A stretch of DNA of 60,356 bases. Origin: Marinomonas foliarum. GTDB taxonomy: Bacteria; Pseudomonadota; Gammaproteobacteria; Pseudomonadales; Marinomonadaceae. Within the stretch, counting starts at the first letter, position 1. Every line of letters begins with the position of its first letter. Location of the stretch: positions 1 through 60,356 of the forward strand of contig NZ_QPJQ01000029.1 of assembly GCF_003337275.1 (NCBI RefSeq), written 5' to 3'. Made by a program: the position numbers and the translations under genes. Shown here piece after piece: positions 39,376 to 50,816 of this stretch. Below the pieces are notes generated by a model. It worked only from the letters and a program-made list of their open reading frames with translations, searched no databases and had not been told where the DNA came from.

Positions 39376-40830
39376 TTAACGCAAAACGACATCATACTGG
39401 TCTTGCGTGTAAACAGAATCAACTTGAAAACGGATAGTTTTGCCAATGAATGCCTCTAACTCAGCAACAGCAACACTTTCTTCGTCAAGAAACCTTTCAA
39501 CAACAGCACTTGCTGCCAAGACAGTGTATGTTTGTGAATTATAGGCGCGATCTGCTCTTAATATTTCCCGGAACACCTCATAACACACTGTCTCTGGTGT
39601 TTTAACAAGACCACTGCCTCGGCAGGAACGACAGGGCTCACATAAGGTTTGTCCCAAACTCTCGCGCGTTCTTTTTCTCGTCATTTCAACCAAACCAAGC
39701 TCAGAAACCCCAGTAATTTTGGTTTTCGCATGGTCCGCATCTAATATTTTTTCAAGCATACGTAGCACTTGACGCTTATGCTCTTCATCTTCCATATCAA
39801 TGAAGTCTATGATGATGATACCACCTAGATTACGCAACCTAAGTTGCCGGCCTATTGCGGTGGCCGCCTCTAAATTTGTCTTGTAGATGGTTTCTTCAAG
39901 ATTTCTACTTCCGACAAAAGCACCAGTATTAACATCTATAGTGGTCATGGACTCGGTTTGCTCAACAAGCAAATAACCGCCAGATTTCAATTGCACCTTA
40001 CGATCTAACGCCTTATGAATTTCATCTTCAACACTGTATAAATCAAAGATCGGACGCTCACCAGGATAATACTCAATGCGATCTCTAAGGTCAGGAATAA
40101 AATCTTCAGCGAAAGAACGTAACTTGGCATAATTCTCTTTGGAATCTATTCGAATTTTTTCTGTCGAAAGTCCAACCAAATCACGCATAGTACGTAAGTG
40201 CAAAGGAAGATCTTCATAAATAACAGAAGGCGCTTTTGCATTTTGCATACGACGCTTTACAGATTGCCATAGACGAGTAAGAAACTTGATATCAGCAAGA
40301 ATCTCGTCTTCACCCGCTCTTTCTGCTGCAGTTCTTAATATATAACCACTATTTTCATCTGCGTCCGTGAGCGCTTCAGAAACTAACGATTTTAAACGTT
40401 CACGCTCAACTTCATCTTCGATTCTTTGGCTCACTCCAACATGCGCCTGATCTGGCATGTAAACCAAATAGCGAGAAGGAATAGAAAGGTGAGTTGTTAG
40501 TCTCGCGCCTTTTGAACTAATAGGGTCTTTGGTCACTTGAACCACTAGAGATTGCCCTTCACGCAAATAATCACCAATTTGATCACTTGGGTTAACAGCA
40601 TCACGGCTCACAACCTCTGATACATGAATAAAAGCAGCCCTTTCCAAGCCAATATCAACAAATGCCGCCTGCATACCAGGAAGAACTCGGACAACCTTGC
40701 CTTGATAAATATTACCGACAATCCCTTTACGGCTGGAACGCTCTATATAAACTTCTTGTAATACGCCGTTCTCAACTAGAGCAACGCGAATCTCCATTGG
40801 AGTAACATTAATGAGTACATCTTCACTCAT
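39376..40830 (-). CDS. rng: Ribonuclease G
   Basis: RNase G matures the 5' end of 16S rRNA and decays some mRNAs. An S1 domain (about 35-125, RKGIVGNIYQGKVVRVLPGMQAAFVDIG) is followed by the catalytic RNase E/G domain with MTTIDVNTGAFVGS, GIIIIDFIDM (metal-binding Asp residues), and the Zn-link CEPCRSCRGSG. Length 484 residues and the absence of an extended C-terminal tail make it RNase G, not E. Its ATG overlaps maf by 8 nt. Confidence 0.96.
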   Translation of the reverse strand: MSEDVLINVTPMEIRVALVENGVLQEVYIERSSRKGIVGNIYQGKVVRVLPGMQAAFVDIGLERAAFIHVSEVVSRDAVNPSDQIGDYLREGQSLVVQVTKDPISSKGARLTTHLSIPSRYLVYMPDQAHVGVSQRIEDEVERERLKSLVSEALTDADENSGYILRTAAERAGEDEILADIKFLTRLWQSVKRRMQNAKAPSVIYEDLPLHLRTMRDLVGLSTEKIRIDSKENYAKLRSFAEDFIPDLRDRIEYYPGERPIFDLYSVEDEIHKALDRKVQLKSGGYLLVEQTESMTTIDVNTGAFVGSRNLEETIYKTNLEAATAIGRQLRLRNLGGIIIIDFIDMEDEEHKRQVLRMLEKILDADHAKTKITGVSELGLVEMTRKRTRESLGQTLCEPCRSCRGSGLVKTPETVCYEVFREILRADRAYNSQTYTVLAASAVVERFLDEESVAVAELEAFIGKTIRFQVDSVYTQDQYDVVLR

Positions 40831-41434
40831 GTGACATTTCCTCTAGTGAATGAATTCCGAACTGGGCTAACAACTCAGCCGTTTCATAAAGGGGCAACCC
40901 AACAACAGCAGAATAAGATCCTGACATAGAGCGCACGAAAATAGAACCCAAACCTTGAATGCCGTATGAACCAGCTTTATCTTTAGGCTCATTGGTTTTC
41001 CAATATTGATCTATTTCTACATCTGAGATATCTCGAAAACTCACATCGCTTACAACACATTCCGTAGCGACATATTCAAGATTAATATTGCACAGACAAA
41101 GGGAGGTAATGACTTGATGAGAACGACCTGACAGCCGCCTTAACATTGACCTTGAATCCTCAAGAGACTCCGGCTTACCAAGGATACAGCCGTCTACAAC
41201 CACACTGGTATCTGACGCGAGAAAAATCACTGAAGAGTCAAGGTGATGATTTTGTTGCTTATATATTCTGGATGCTGCATGCGCTTTTTCCACTGCCATA
41301 CGAACAACATATTCTTTCGCTTCCTCCTGCTCTTTTGGGGTTTCGTCGATGTCAGCAGGCAACACCTCAAAACGCTTAACCAAAAGACCAAGCAGCTCTT
41401 TCCTTCTCGGCGAAGCTGAAGCCAAAACAAGCAT
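40823..41434 (-). CDS. maf: Nucleoside triphosphate pyrophosphatase Maf (YhdE type)
   Basis: This is a house-cleaning pyrophosphatase that hydrolyses dTTP/UTP and modified nucleotides. The motifs are LVLASASPRRKELL, ADIDETP, AVEKAHAA, LASDTSVVVDGCILGKP and GSYGIQGLGSIFV. Length 203 residues. It sits between mreD and rng, as in E. coli, where it is called YhdE. Confidence 0.93.
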   Translation of the reverse strand: MLVLASASPRRKELLGLLVKRFEVLPADIDETPKEQEEAKEYVVRMAVEKAHAASRIYKQQNHHLDSSVIFLASDTSVVVDGCILGKPESLEDSRSMLRRLSGRSHQVITSLCLCNINLEYVATECVVSDVSFRDISDVEIDQYWKTNEPKDKAGSYGIQGLGSIFVRSMSGSYSAVVGLPLYETAELLAQFGIHSLEEMSHE

Positions 41435-41456
41435 AATGTATCCCTAAAGAATAAAC

Positions 41457-41930
41457 CTAGCGAATAGCATAAATACGGCGCACACTGCGCAATATAATAA
41501 AAGACCAAGGCCATAAAGCCCCAGTAATAACCGCAGGCATAAAAATCATTAATGTTGGCTCAGCATTACCAAGGTAATGATCAACCCAGAAGTCGACAAG
41601 CTGATTCACACTTACCAACAAACATATAAAAAAACCCTGTTGCCAACGATGATACATTCTCAACCGTTTATAAAACACGGCACAGGTATAAGCAATAATC
41701 ACATAGGTTAATGAGTGCTGACCTATTATGCCGCCTTGCAATAGATCAACCATCAAACCTAGAAACCATGCCAAACCAACACCAACACGGAATGGCAAAG
41801 CAATAACCCAATATAAAATGACCAACAAAGCCCATTCAGGGCGGAACCAGACAAGATCACCAGGAAAAGGCACAGCCTCAAGCATTAAAGCGGTTAATAA
41901 GGTAATACAAAATACAAAGATAGGCTTCAT
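41457..41930 (-). CDS. mreD: Rod shape-determining protein MreD
   Basis: MreD is a small inner-membrane protein (157 residues, about five helices) of the elongasome. FRPEWALLVILYWVIALPFRVGVGLAWFLGLMVDLLQGGIIGQHSL-type segment is characteristic. Its ATG overlaps the mreC stop by 4 nt. maf follows 22 nt later. Confidence 0.92.
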   Translation of the reverse strand: MKPIFVFCITLLTALMLEAVPFPGDLVWFRPEWALLVILYWVIALPFRVGVGLAWFLGLMVDLLQGGIIGQHSLTYVIIAYTCAVFYKRLRMYHRWQQGFFICLLVSVNQLVDFWVDHYLGNAEPTLMIFMPAVITGALWPWSFIILRSVRRIYAIR

Positions 41931-42763
41931 GACCGTCCCGCCTTAGGCTTTTCAATAAGCATAACGTGACGGCTTCGACCTAATTGAGCTAAAGGCACAA
42001 CTTCGACATCAGCATAAGCTTTGCCCTGAGTATATTTCACACTCCGAACAACACCGACTGGATAACCACTGGGGAAGCGATTATCTAAACCAGAAGTAGT
42101 GAGCACATCACCTTTTTTTATATCAACTGAACGAGGAACGCTCATCAATTCCATAATGGTGACGCTTCCAGTACCACGCAAAATCCCTCTAAAGCCAGTA
42201 CGTGAAAGCTGCACAGGCACAAAGTGATTAGCGTCGGCAATTAACAATACACGACTACTATAAGCAGATGTTTCAACAACTTGCCCTAACACACCAGTCG
42301 CATCCAAGACAGGTTGACCAACATAAGCGCCAGAGGAAAACCCTTTGTCTATCATCAATCGATGACTGTAAGCACTTTGGTCAAAACCAATTACCTCAGC
42401 CATTACGATTTTTTCATCAACCCGTTGAGATGCATCTAAAAGCTCTCGCAAGCGAACATTTTCTGCTTGCAGAGATTCAAGGCGCTGCTGTCGACTGCGT
42501 AGGATTAAAATTTCAGACTGTAAAGACTGATTCTCTTTAACCAAGCCTTCCCTACTCGCAAGATGCTCACCAGCCCAATTGAACATTTTCTGAGGCGTGT
42601 TAACAACAACTTGGATAGGTGTCACAAGCAAAGTCAGATAAGGCCTTACTTGTGAAAAAGCCGAGTAACGTACATCAGCAACGATCATCGCAACAGACAA
42701 AATAACCAACACAACAAAACGTGTGCTGGATACTTTGCCACTGAAAAGAAGCGAATTATTAAT
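41927..42763 (-). CDS. mreC: Rod shape-determining protein MreC, probably starting at AUU
   Basis: MreC is a bitopic periplasmic scaffold of the elongasome. The first conventional start (GTG, 42712) would remove the cytosolic tail and cut into the membrane helix, and it has no ribosome site. Seventeen in-frame codons further upstream, ATT at 42763-42761 follows AGGAG with a 6-nt gap. The encoded start (NNSLLFSGKVSSTRFVVLV) aligns residue for residue with the E. coli MreC N-terminus. No ATG, GTG or TTG lies between. A coiled coil (about 70-115) and the two-barrel periplasmic domain (KGFSSGAYVGQPVLDATGVLGQV) follow. About 278 residues from the AUU. Confidence 0.85.
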   Translation of the reverse strand: MNNSLLFSGKVSSTRFVVLVILSVAMIVADVRYSAFSQVRPYLTLLVTPIQVVVNTPQKMFNWAGEHLASREGLVKENQSLQSEILILRSRQQRLESLQAENVRLRELLDASQRVDEKIVMAEVIGFDQSAYSHRLMIDKGFSSGAYVGQPVLDATGVLGQVVETSAYSSRVLLIADANHFVPVQLSRTGFRGILRGTGSVTIMELMSVPRSVDIKKGDVLTTSGLDNRFPSGYPVGVVRSVKYTQGKAYADVEVVPLAQLGRSRHVMLIEKPKAGRS

Positions 42764-42779
42764 GGTACGCTCCTAACGC

Positions 42780-43829
<1,050 letters not shown>

Positions 43830-43992
43830 TTACACCCTGATAATACGATACGAACAGCGTCAAAATGTAACAATGACGGGGCCAATGGGCAAGTTGATTC
43901 CGCGTAAATGTTAAAAAAGTTCCAAGGTATTTCATTGTTTAGCAAAAAAAATTAATAAATCTAAAATATGCCTTCTTTTTCACCCGCTTTGC

Positions 43993-44021
43993 TTTATAGC
44001 AATACCACTAAGAGATACAAT
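43993..44021 (+). promoter_or_regulatory. Candidate sigma-70 promoter for gatCAB
   Basis: TTTATA (43993-43998, four of six) and TACAAT (44016-44021, five of six) are separated by 17 bp. The position is suitable, about 30 bp before the gatC start. Confidence 0.5.
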
Positions 44022-44059
44022 GGCGGGCATTTACGATAATCAAAACATTTAGGTGGAAC

Positions 44060-44347
44060 ATGTCCATAGACAAACAAGACGTGCAAAAGATTGCACACTT
44101 GGCACGCCTCGCTCTTACTGAGGCAGACGCCGATCAATACCAACACTCTCTTTCAAGCGTTTTATCACTCGTTGAGCAAATGCAATCTGTTGATACCGAT
44201 GGTGTTGAACCTCTTTCTAATCCACTTGAGATGACTCAACGCTTAAGAGAAGACATAGTCACCGAAGAAAATCGTCGTGACGCATTCTTAGCAAACGCAC
44301 CTCAGACCGAAGCTGGCCTTTTCCTAGTACCGAAAGTGATCGATTAA
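44060..44347 (+). CDS. gatC: Asp-tRNA(Asn)/Glu-tRNA(Gln) amidotransferase subunit C
   Basis: GatC stabilises the GatA-GatB complex. The 95-residue protein shows [54 protein letters not shown] and the LFLVPKVID end. AGGTGG lies 5 nt before the ATG. The presence of GatCAB means Asn-tRNA and/or Gln-tRNA may be made by transamidation, unlike in E. coli. Confidence 0.96.
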   Translation: MSIDKQDVQKIAHLARLALTEADADQYQHSLSSVLSLVEQMQSVDTDGVEPLSNPLEMTQRLREDIVTEENRRDAFLANAPQTEAGLFLVPKVID

Positions 44348-44358
44348 GAGAGACAAGC

Positions 44359-45819
44359 ATGTTCGAACAAAGCATCTCGACATTAGCGCAAAAGCTGCGC
44401 AACAAAGACATTTCAAGCGTTGAGCTAACACGCCTATTTTTAGCGCGTATCGCCAAGCTTGATCCGCAATTAAATAGTTACATTACTGTTAGCGAGCAGC
44501 GCGCTCTTGAACAAGCAGCCACAGCTGATGCACTTATTCAAAATGGCAAAGGCACTAGCCTGACCGGCATCCCTATTGCCCACAAAGATTTATTCTGCAC
44601 GGAAGGCACATTAACCACGTGTGGCTCAAAAATGCTGAACAACTTCATTCCGCCTTATGAATCCACCGTAACTAGTCGCATTCAACAGGCTGGCGCAGTA
44701 ATGCTAGGCAAAACCAACATGGATGAGTTCGCGATGGGCTCTTCCAATGAAAACAGCTTTTACGGTGCCGTAAAAAACCCATGGAACCTAGACATGGTCC
44801 CTGGCGGCTCTTCAGGTGGCTCTGCGGCAGCTATTGCTGCAGGACTAGCTGTTGCAGCAACAGGCACAGATACGGGCGGCTCCATTCGCCAACCCGCTTC
44901 TTTCTGCGGCATTACTGGCCTAAAACCAACCTACGGCCGTGTATCTCGCTTCGGTATGATTGCCTACGCATCCAGCCTTGACCAAGGCGGCCCAATGGCA
45001 AAAAGCGCTGAAGATTGCGCACACTTGATGCAGGCTATGGCTGGCTTTGACGAAAAAGACTCTACATCTGCAGATACGCCTTCAGAAGATTATCTAGCCA
45101 ATTTGAACGCTCCGCTAACAGGCCTAAAAATCGGATTACCAAAAGAATACTTTGGCGAAGGTCTAGACTCACAAGTCGCTGACATCATTATGGCGGCAGT
45201 AAAAGAGTTTGAAAAACTGGGCGCGACGGTAAAAGAAATTTCCCTGCCAAACTTACAGCTAAGTATTCCGTCCTATTACGTAATTGCACCATCTGAAGCC
45301 TCTTCAAATCTATCTCGCTTTGATGGCGTTCGTTTCGGCCACCGCTGCGACGATCCAAAAGACTTATTAGACATGTACATGCGCTCACGTGCTGAAGGTT
45401 TCGGCACTGAAGTACAGAAACGTATCATGGTTGGCACTTATGCACTTTCTGAAGGCTACTACGATGCTTACTATCTAAAAGCACAAAAAATTCGTCGCCT
45501 GATTAAAGAAGACTTCGTTAAAGCACTTGATGAAGTCGATGTCATCATGGGACCCGTTGCACCAACTACCGCATTCGGTCTTGGCAGCAAAACAAGTGAT
45601 CCAGTTGCCATGTATCTTGAAGACATTTACACCCTATCCGTTAACCTTGCAGGCATCCCAGCCATGTCTGTTCCAGCAGGCTTTGCCAATGGCATGCCGG
45701 TTGGGCTACAAGTAATGGGTAACTATTTTGCCGAAGCCAAGCTTTTAAACGTAGCGCATCAGTATCAACAAAATACAGATTGGCACTTACAAACACCAAC
45801 TATGGCAAAAGGAGCATAA
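44359..45819 (+). CDS. gatA: Asp-tRNA(Asn)/Glu-tRNA(Gln) amidotransferase subunit A
   Basis: GatA releases ammonia from glutamine and channels it to GatB. The Ser-cisSer-Lys triad of the amidase family is K76 (IAHKD), S151 ([10 protein letters not shown]) and S175 ([12 protein letters not shown]). Length 486 residues. It starts 11 nt after gatC and ends 2 nt before gatB. Confidence 0.97.
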   Translation: MFEQSISTLAQKLRNKDISSVELTRLFLARIAKLDPQLNSYITVSEQRALEQAATADALIQNGKGTSLTGIPIAHKDLFCTEGTLTTCGSKMLNNFIPPYESTVTSRIQQAGAVMLGKTNMDEFAMGSSNENSFYGAVKNPWNLDMVPGGSSGGSAAAIAAGLAVAATGTDTGGSIRQPASFCGITGLKPTYGRVSRFGMIAYASSLDQGGPMAKSAEDCAHLMQAMAGFDEKDSTSADTPSEDYLANLNAPLTGLKIGLPKEYFGEGLDSQVADIIMAAVKEFEKLGATVKEISLPNLQLSIPSYYVIAPSEASSNLSRFDGVRFGHRCDDPKDLLDMYMRSRAEGFGTEVQKRIMVGTYALSEGYYDAYYLKAQKIRRLIKEDFVKALDEVDVIMGPVAPTTAFGLGSKTSDPVAMYLEDIYTLSVNLAGIPAMSVPAGFANGMPVGLQVMGNYFAEAKLLNVAHQYQQNTDWHLQTPTMAKGA

Positions 45820-45821
45820 GC

Positions 45822-47267
45822 ATGAACTGGGAAGTTGTTATTGGCCTTGAGATTCATACTCAGCTCTCTACAAAATCAAAGTTGTTTTCAGGCGCTGCCG
45901 TTGGCTTTGGCGCCGAACCAAACACACAAACCACACTTGTTGATCTAGGTATGCCTGGTGCATTACCTGTGTTTAACAAGGAAGCGTTACGCATGGCCGT
46001 TATGTTTGGCCACGCCATCAACGCTGAAATTGGCATGTCATCCGTTTTTGCTCGTAAAAACTACTTCTACCCGGATCTTCCAAAAGGCTACCAAACCAGC
46101 CAAATGGATCATCCTATTGTTGGTAAAGGCTATCTCGATGTAATGCTAGAAGATGGCACCACCTCTCGCGTTGGCATTACTCGCGCCCACCTAGAAGAAG
46201 ATGCAGGCAAATCCTTGCATGAAGATTTCCAGGGCATGACAGGCATAGACCTGAACCGCTCTAGCACGCCTTTGCTTGAGATCGTATCTGAGCCAGATAT
46301 TCGCTCAGCAAAAGAAGCCGTGGCTTACGTTAAGATGATCCACTCTATCGTAACCTACCTTGGTATTTGCGATGGCAACATGGCAGAAGGCTCTATGCGT
46401 TGCGACATCAACTTGTCACTACGCCCTAAAGGCCAGAAAGAATACGGCACACGCACCGAAATTAAGAACGTTAACTCGTTCCGCTTTATCGAAAAAGCAA
46501 TCTACACCGAGATAGAGCGCCAAGCAGACATTTTGGAAGACGGCGGTCGCATCATTCAGGAAACTCGCCTGTATGATCCAGAAAAGAACGAAACTCGCAG
46601 CATGCGCTCTAAAGAAGACGCCAACGATTACCGCTACTTCCCATGCCCAGATCTACTTCCGGTAGTACTGACGCAAGAATACGTAGACGGAATTAAAGCA
46701 ACACTACCAGAACTGCCAAGCCAAAAAGCGGCACGCTTCCAAAGCGAGCACGGACTAAGCGAATACGATGCCAACGTCCTATCCTCTTCGCGCGCCATGG
46801 CGGACTTTTTTGAAACAGCCAATACCATTGTGGCAGACGCTAAACTGACGGCAAACTGGGTAATGGGCGAGCTAAGCAAGCTTCTTAACCAAGAACAGCT
46901 AGAAATTGAAAACGCACCGGTTAGCGCTAAAGCATTTGGCGAGTTGCTCGTTCGAATTAAAGACAACACCATCAATGGCAAAACAGCAAAAGATGTGTTG
47001 CAAGCCATATGGAACGGCGAAGGCTCTGCCGATGAAATCATCGAAGCTAAAGGCCTAAAACAAGTGACAGATACTGGCGCAATCGAAGCCATGATCCAAA
47101 CTATTTTAGACGCTAATGCCGCTCAAGTTGAGCAATACCGCGCAGCAGACGAAGACAAGCAGAAGAAAATGATCGGCTTCTTTGTTGGGCAAGTTATGAA
47201 AGCATCGCAAGGCAAAGCCAATCCAGGTTTGGTGAACCCTATACTGACCAAGATGCTGAAAGGCTAA
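45822..47267 (+). CDS. gatB: Asp-tRNA(Asn)/Glu-tRNA(Gln) amidotransferase subunit B
   Basis: GatB phosphorylates and amidates the misacylated tRNA. The start [15 protein letters not shown] at 45822 has AAAGGAG upstream; a longer frame inside gatA is spurious. Motifs are [65 protein letters not shown] and a C-terminal YqeY/tail domain (about 405-480) that grips tRNA. Length 481 residues. Ends at the bidirectional terminator 47287-47316. Confidence 0.97.
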   Translation: MNWEVVIGLEIHTQLSTKSKLFSGAAVGFGAEPNTQTTLVDLGMPGALPVFNKEALRMAVMFGHAINAEIGMSSVFARKNYFYPDLPKGYQTSQMDHPIVGKGYLDVMLEDGTTSRVGITRAHLEEDAGKSLHEDFQGMTGIDLNRSSTPLLEIVSEPDIRSAKEAVAYVKMIHSIVTYLGICDGNMAEGSMRCDINLSLRPKGQKEYGTRTEIKNVNSFRFIEKAIYTEIERQADILEDGGRIIQETRLYDPEKNETRSMRSKEDANDYRYFPCPDLLPVVLTQEYVDGIKATLPELPSQKAARFQSEHGLSEYDANVLSSSRAMADFFETANTIVADAKLTANWVMGELSKLLNQEQLEIENAPVSAKAFGELLVRIKDNTINGKTAKDVLQAIWNGEGSADEIIEAKGLKQVTDTGAIEAMIQTILDANAAQVEQYRAADEDKQKKMIGFFVGQVMKASQGKANPGLVNPILTKMLKG

Positions 47268-47286
47268 AATCGCTCATTTACAATGC

Positions 47287-47316
47287 AAAAAGCCGCACCA
47301 TGAGTGCGGCTTTTTT
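47287..47316. terminator. Bidirectional terminator between gatB and the REC-REC-GGDEF gene
   Basis: AAAAAGCCGCAC and GTGCGGCTTTTT form a 12-bp stem with loop CATGA and symmetric A/T tracts. Confidence 0.9.
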
Positions 47317-47343
47317 ATTGTACTTGAGTTACGTAATCACACA

Positions 47344-48582
47344 TCAAAAACTGGCGACAATTCTATCTCGACCAGAACATTTCGCTTCGTGCAAATTCTG
47401 CTCTGCTATTCGAATCAACTCCTCGAACGTATCGACTTTATCGCTGCAAATACCAACACTGAAAGCCAAACGAATTTTACCTTCCGTGAATTCCTTTAAG
47501 CGCAAAGTTTCCAAGAAAACATGTAACCTATCCTGAAATTTTTGGCCCTCTACTTTCGTGACGACACAAAATTCTTCTCCGCCAAAACGGCCAACCAGCA
47601 TATCTGGAAATGCTTCAATAAACTCCCGCCCTACCGCTTCAAGCAAACTATCTCCAACAAGATGGCCATAGGTATCATTAATTTTTTTAAAATGATCAAT
47701 ATCTAGCATAGCGAGAGAAAGCCCTAGGGCATTATCTCGAAGCAGCTGTTCACCCTCTTCAAATAGGCTGCGGCGGTTTTTTAACTTAGTTAAAGGGTCA
47801 ATGTTAGCAAGATCTCGTATGGTCTCGAGCATCTCCTGCGCCTCTAGACTATGAATAACCCGACAATGAAACTCTTCGTGATAAAAAGGCTTCTTCAGAA
47901 AATCATTCGCACCAGCCTTTATGAATTTAGCAGATAAAGCATTGTCCCCCTCTGCTGACAAACCAATAATGACTAAGTCCTGAAAACGAGAGTTATAACG
48001 AAGCATACGCACAAGGTCATAACCATTAACCAAAGGCATATTAAAATCTGTTATCAGCATGCGTATAGAAGGATCTTCCTCCAACTTAGCCAAAGCAACC
48101 TGACCATTCTCAGCCTCAACGACATTAAACCGATATTGCTCCAATAATATTTTGATAAACAAACGGCTTGTAGAGGAGTCTTCAGCAACCAGAACCTTAA
48201 TGTCTCGATTACGGTCTAGTCGCTCAATCACCTTAACTACATGATTAAAAGAATAGCGACCATCCTTAGTGATATAGTCCAAAACCCCTTTATTAAGCAG
48301 CCTTAGCCGCAAGTTATCGTCAAAGTTCCCAGTCAGCACCACACAGGGAATTCTACGAGATAAAATCAGATCAACAATCTCGCCATTTGGCGCATCAGGC
48401 AAATTAAGATCAACAATCGCCGCAAAATACTCTTCACCAGAATGCGCCAATTTATCTTCAGCTTCTTTGTAACAAGTACACAAAATCGGTGTAAACAAAG
48501 CCGTTTGGGAAAGCAAATGATGGAGAACCTTCAAATCGACAGGACTGTCCTCAACGACTAATATTTTTCTTTCCTTTACCAT
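47344..48582 (-). CDS. Response regulator with two REC domains and a GGDEF output
   Basis: PleD-like layout: REC1 (about 5-120) with phosphoacceptor D58 (IVDLN), REC2 (about 128-245) with D179 (ITDFNMP), and a diguanylate cyclase domain (about 255-413) with active-site GGEEF at 334-338. The position where RxxD normally lies holds FPDM, so product inhibition through an I-site is not expected. The start at 48582 is preferred because GGGAA precedes it; the TTG two codons earlier overlaps that site. It has no linked histidine kinase, so the input is unknown. Product is c-di-GMP. Confidence 0.9.
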   Translation of the reverse strand: MVKERKILVVEDSPVDLKVLHHLLSQTALFTPILCTCYKEAEDKLAHSGEEYFAAIVDLNLPDAPNGEIVDLILSRRIPCVVLTGNFDDNLRLRLLNKGVLDYITKDGRYSFNHVVKVIERLDRNRDIKVLVAEDSSTSRLFIKILLEQYRFNVVEAENGQVALAKLEEDPSIRMLITDFNMPLVNGYDLVRMLRYNSRFQDLVIIGLSAEGDNALSAKFIKAGANDFLKKPFYHEEFHCRVIHSLEAQEMLETIRDLANIDPLTKLKNRRSLFEEGEQLLRDNALGLSLAMLDIDHFKKINDTYGHLVGDSLLEAVGREFIEAFPDMLVGRFGGEEFCVVTKVEGQKFQDRLHVFLETLRLKEFTEGKIRLAFSVGICSDKVDTFEELIRIAEQNLHEAKCSGRDRIVASF

Positions 48583-48753
48583 GCTCAATTCCCAATATAA
48601 AAAGTAAGGCCATACTTTTTGAATATTTTTAAATTATCCCCTATGACCCACGATTCCGATACTCTAAAATACTTACTCTACATTATGGTTTTGTAAAAAT
48701 CAGACAATACTTAACATTAACTTAATCTAACTAAATGCAAGGCGGTTCTATAT

Positions 48754-49041
48754 ATGCAATGCAGAGAAAATTGCGGAGCATGCTGTACAGCCCCATCCAT
48801 AAGCTCTCCTATACCAGGTATGCCAAATGGAAAAGCCGCTGGAGAGCCTTGCATACAGCTACTTGCAGATTATCGCTGCGCTATATTTGGCGACCCCTCA
48901 AGACCAGAGGTCTGTGACAAATTTAGTGCCGAAGAATACACGTGCGGAAGTAACCGTGAAGAAGCACTCTTCATATTGACCCATTTGGAAGATGAAACTA
49001 GCCCAATCAACACAGGCTTATTAAAAAGGAAATATCAATGA
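48754..49041 (+). CDS. YkgJ-family cysteine cluster protein
   Basis: The 95-residue protein has eight cysteines (C3, C7, C10, C11, C33, C42, C54, C64) in the UPF0153/YkgJ metal-binding pattern, with CRENCGACC at the start, CIQLL, YRCAIF and RPEVCDKF. It probably chelates Zn or an Fe-S cluster; the cellular role is unknown. AAGGCGG lies before the ATG. Its stop overlaps the start of the L,D-transpeptidase by 4 nt (ATGA), so the two are translationally coupled. Confidence 0.85.
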   Translation: MQCRENCGACCTAPSISSPIPGMPNGKAAGEPCIQLLADYRCAIFGDPSRPEVCDKFSAEEYTCGSNREEALFILTHLEDETSPINTGLLKRKYQ

Positions 49042-50708
49042 TACCAGCGAAGCACCTACTCCCTTTACTCTGTGTTAGCTTATTGCTCGGCGCTTGCTCA
49101 ACCTCAAAAACAAGCAAACAATTCATTGTTATTCCACCAAGTGAATCGCAAATAGAAAGCAGTGTGAAGGAGCAAGTTTCATTAGCACTTAATGCGTTCA
49201 CACCAGTTGCTGGGCAAGCCCTTCCAAACAACACTGTTCTTCAAGCCTATGAAGCTCGTGGCTACGAGCCTATCTGGATTCAAGACAAAAAAATCAACAT
49301 GTCGATCTATAAGCTTGTTGATATTCTTGAACAATCCCTTAGCCAGGGACTAAACCCAATCCACTACCACACTGGTATTATTAAAGAATATTTGGCCCTA
49401 AAACAACCCACTCCTCAACAACTAGCCGAGATGGATGTTATTTCGACCATAGCATTAAACAGCTACGCCCATGACATTAGTAATGGGCGCTATGAACCCC
49501 AACTCATAGATCCAAATTGGCAGCTTGATGCCCCAAGCAATAACTGGAAAGACTTGCTGTACATTGATTCTGCAACAGATATGGTCAATTCATTACAACT
49601 GCTATCCCCTCGCAGCCCGCAATATCAAGTTTTACAAAAATGGCTAGTTTATTACCAAGACCTAGCAGCAAAAGAAAGCGACATCTTCGTCAACGCTGGT
49701 GTACCTTTATCCCTTGGCGATACTGGTCCAAGAGTTGCCCAACTAAGAGCGAGACTAGTACAACTTGGTGACATTCGTTTTTCCACACGCAAAGTAAATG
49801 AAGAACAGTTTGACTCTCGCCTAAAAGAATCATTGATGCGCTTTCAGCGCCGCCATCACCTAACAGCGGACGGTGCAGCAGGATCCAGAACAATAGAAAT
49901 GCTTAATGTTCCACTAGAAACTAGAGCGAAGCAAATTGCTTACAACTTAGAAAGATGGCGCTGGCTGCCAAGCGAGCTAGAAGCGAACCGAGTCTGGGTC
50001 GACCTAACCAATTACACCGTCGATATGCACCTTAACGGCGAACTCACTTCAATGAAGGCAGTCATAGGAAGGCCAGACAGAAAAACCCCCGTATTCAAGG
50101 GCCTAATGACCTATATGGTTACCAACCCTACATGGCGAGTACCGCACCGTATCGCCAGAGAAAACCTTTTACCAAAACTACAAGCTGATCCAAACTATCT
50201 TGTAAAACATGGCTATAAAGTCTTCTCAAGCTGGAGTATTGGCGCAAAAGAACTTGATTCAACCAAAATCAATTGGAAAGCGATCAGTGAGGACAAGTTA
50301 GCCTTTCGCTTTGAACAAGAGCCAGACGAAGGCAATGCCCTAGGCCAGTATAAGTTTATGTTTCCAAACAAAAACGAAATTTATTTACACGACACCCCTG
50401 CTAAGCACCTTTTTCGCGAAAGCGACAGAGCATTTAGCTCCGGTTGTGTACGACTAGAGAACCCTGTTGAGTTTGCTAGAGAAATTACCAAAGGCAGCAA
50501 ACAACTCAACGCTATGAACAGCTCATTGAAGAATAAAAGCAACACAGTCATCTCGCTACCTACTTACATCCCTGTGTATTTGGTTTACTTCACTGTAGTT
50601 CCAAATGCAAACGGTATGCTGGAGTTTCGTAACGATGTATACGAAAGAGACGCCTTAATGGAAGAAGCGATGGGTTACTCGCCATTCAGAGCAAGGGACT
50701 CTATTTAA
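49038..50708 (+). CDS. L,D-transpeptidase, LdtD/YcbB type, predicted lipoprotein
   Basis: This enzyme links peptidoglycan stem peptides by 3-3 bonds. The lipobox LLGAC (Cys 20) predicts a lipoprotein. A scaffold domain (about 60-200) precedes a PG_binding_1 repeat (about 222-285, LGDTGPRVAQLRARL and LMRFQRRHHLTADGAAGSRT), and a YkuD catalytic domain (about 318-500) has H451 (YLHDTPAKHLF) and nucleophile C470 (AFSSGCVRLENP). Length 556 residues is close to E. coli LdtD (615). LdtD is a membrane protein in E. coli, so a lipoprotein anchor here is a variation. Ends at terminator 50732-50770. Confidence 0.92.
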   Translation: MIPAKHLLPLLCVSLLLGACSTSKTSKQFIVIPPSESQIESSVKEQVSLALNAFTPVAGQALPNNTVLQAYEARGYEPIWIQDKKINMSIYKLVDILEQSLSQGLNPIHYHTGIIKEYLALKQPTPQQLAEMDVISTIALNSYAHDISNGRYEPQLIDPNWQLDAPSNNWKDLLYIDSATDMVNSLQLLSPRSPQYQVLQKWLVYYQDLAAKESDIFVNAGVPLSLGDTGPRVAQLRARLVQLGDIRFSTRKVNEEQFDSRLKESLMRFQRRHHLTADGAAGSRTIEMLNVPLETRAKQIAYNLERWRWLPSELEANRVWVDLTNYTVDMHLNGELTSMKAVIGRPDRKTPVFKGLMTYMVTNPTWRVPHRIARENLLPKLQADPNYLVKHGYKVFSSWSIGAKELDSTKINWKAISEDKLAFRFEQEPDEGNALGQYKFMFPNKNEIYLHDTPAKHLFRESDRAFSSGCVRLENPVEFAREITKGSKQLNAMNSSLKNKSNTVISLPTYIPVYLVYFTVVPNANGMLEFRNDVYERDALMEEAMGYSPFRARDSI

Positions 50709-50731
50709 AACCCTCAAAACCACCATAAAAC

Positions 50732-50770
50732 AATGCCCGATAAGTATTATTTACTTACCGGGCATTTTTA
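50732..50770. terminator. Terminator between the L,D-transpeptidase gene and rlmM
   Basis: AATGCCCG (50732-50739) pairs with CGGGCATT (50759-50766). An inner stem TAAGTA/TACTTA lies inside, and T runs follow. It can serve the plus-strand gene and, less clearly, the opposing rlmM. Confidence 0.8.
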
Positions 50771-50816
50771 TATGTACCGCTTTCAGACTTTCAACTTCAA
50801 CAACTAGCCCATTATA

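Noticed and set aside
46634..47092. 152-codon minus-strand frame inside gatB
   Set aside because: Antisense shadow of gatB with no domain or start signal.
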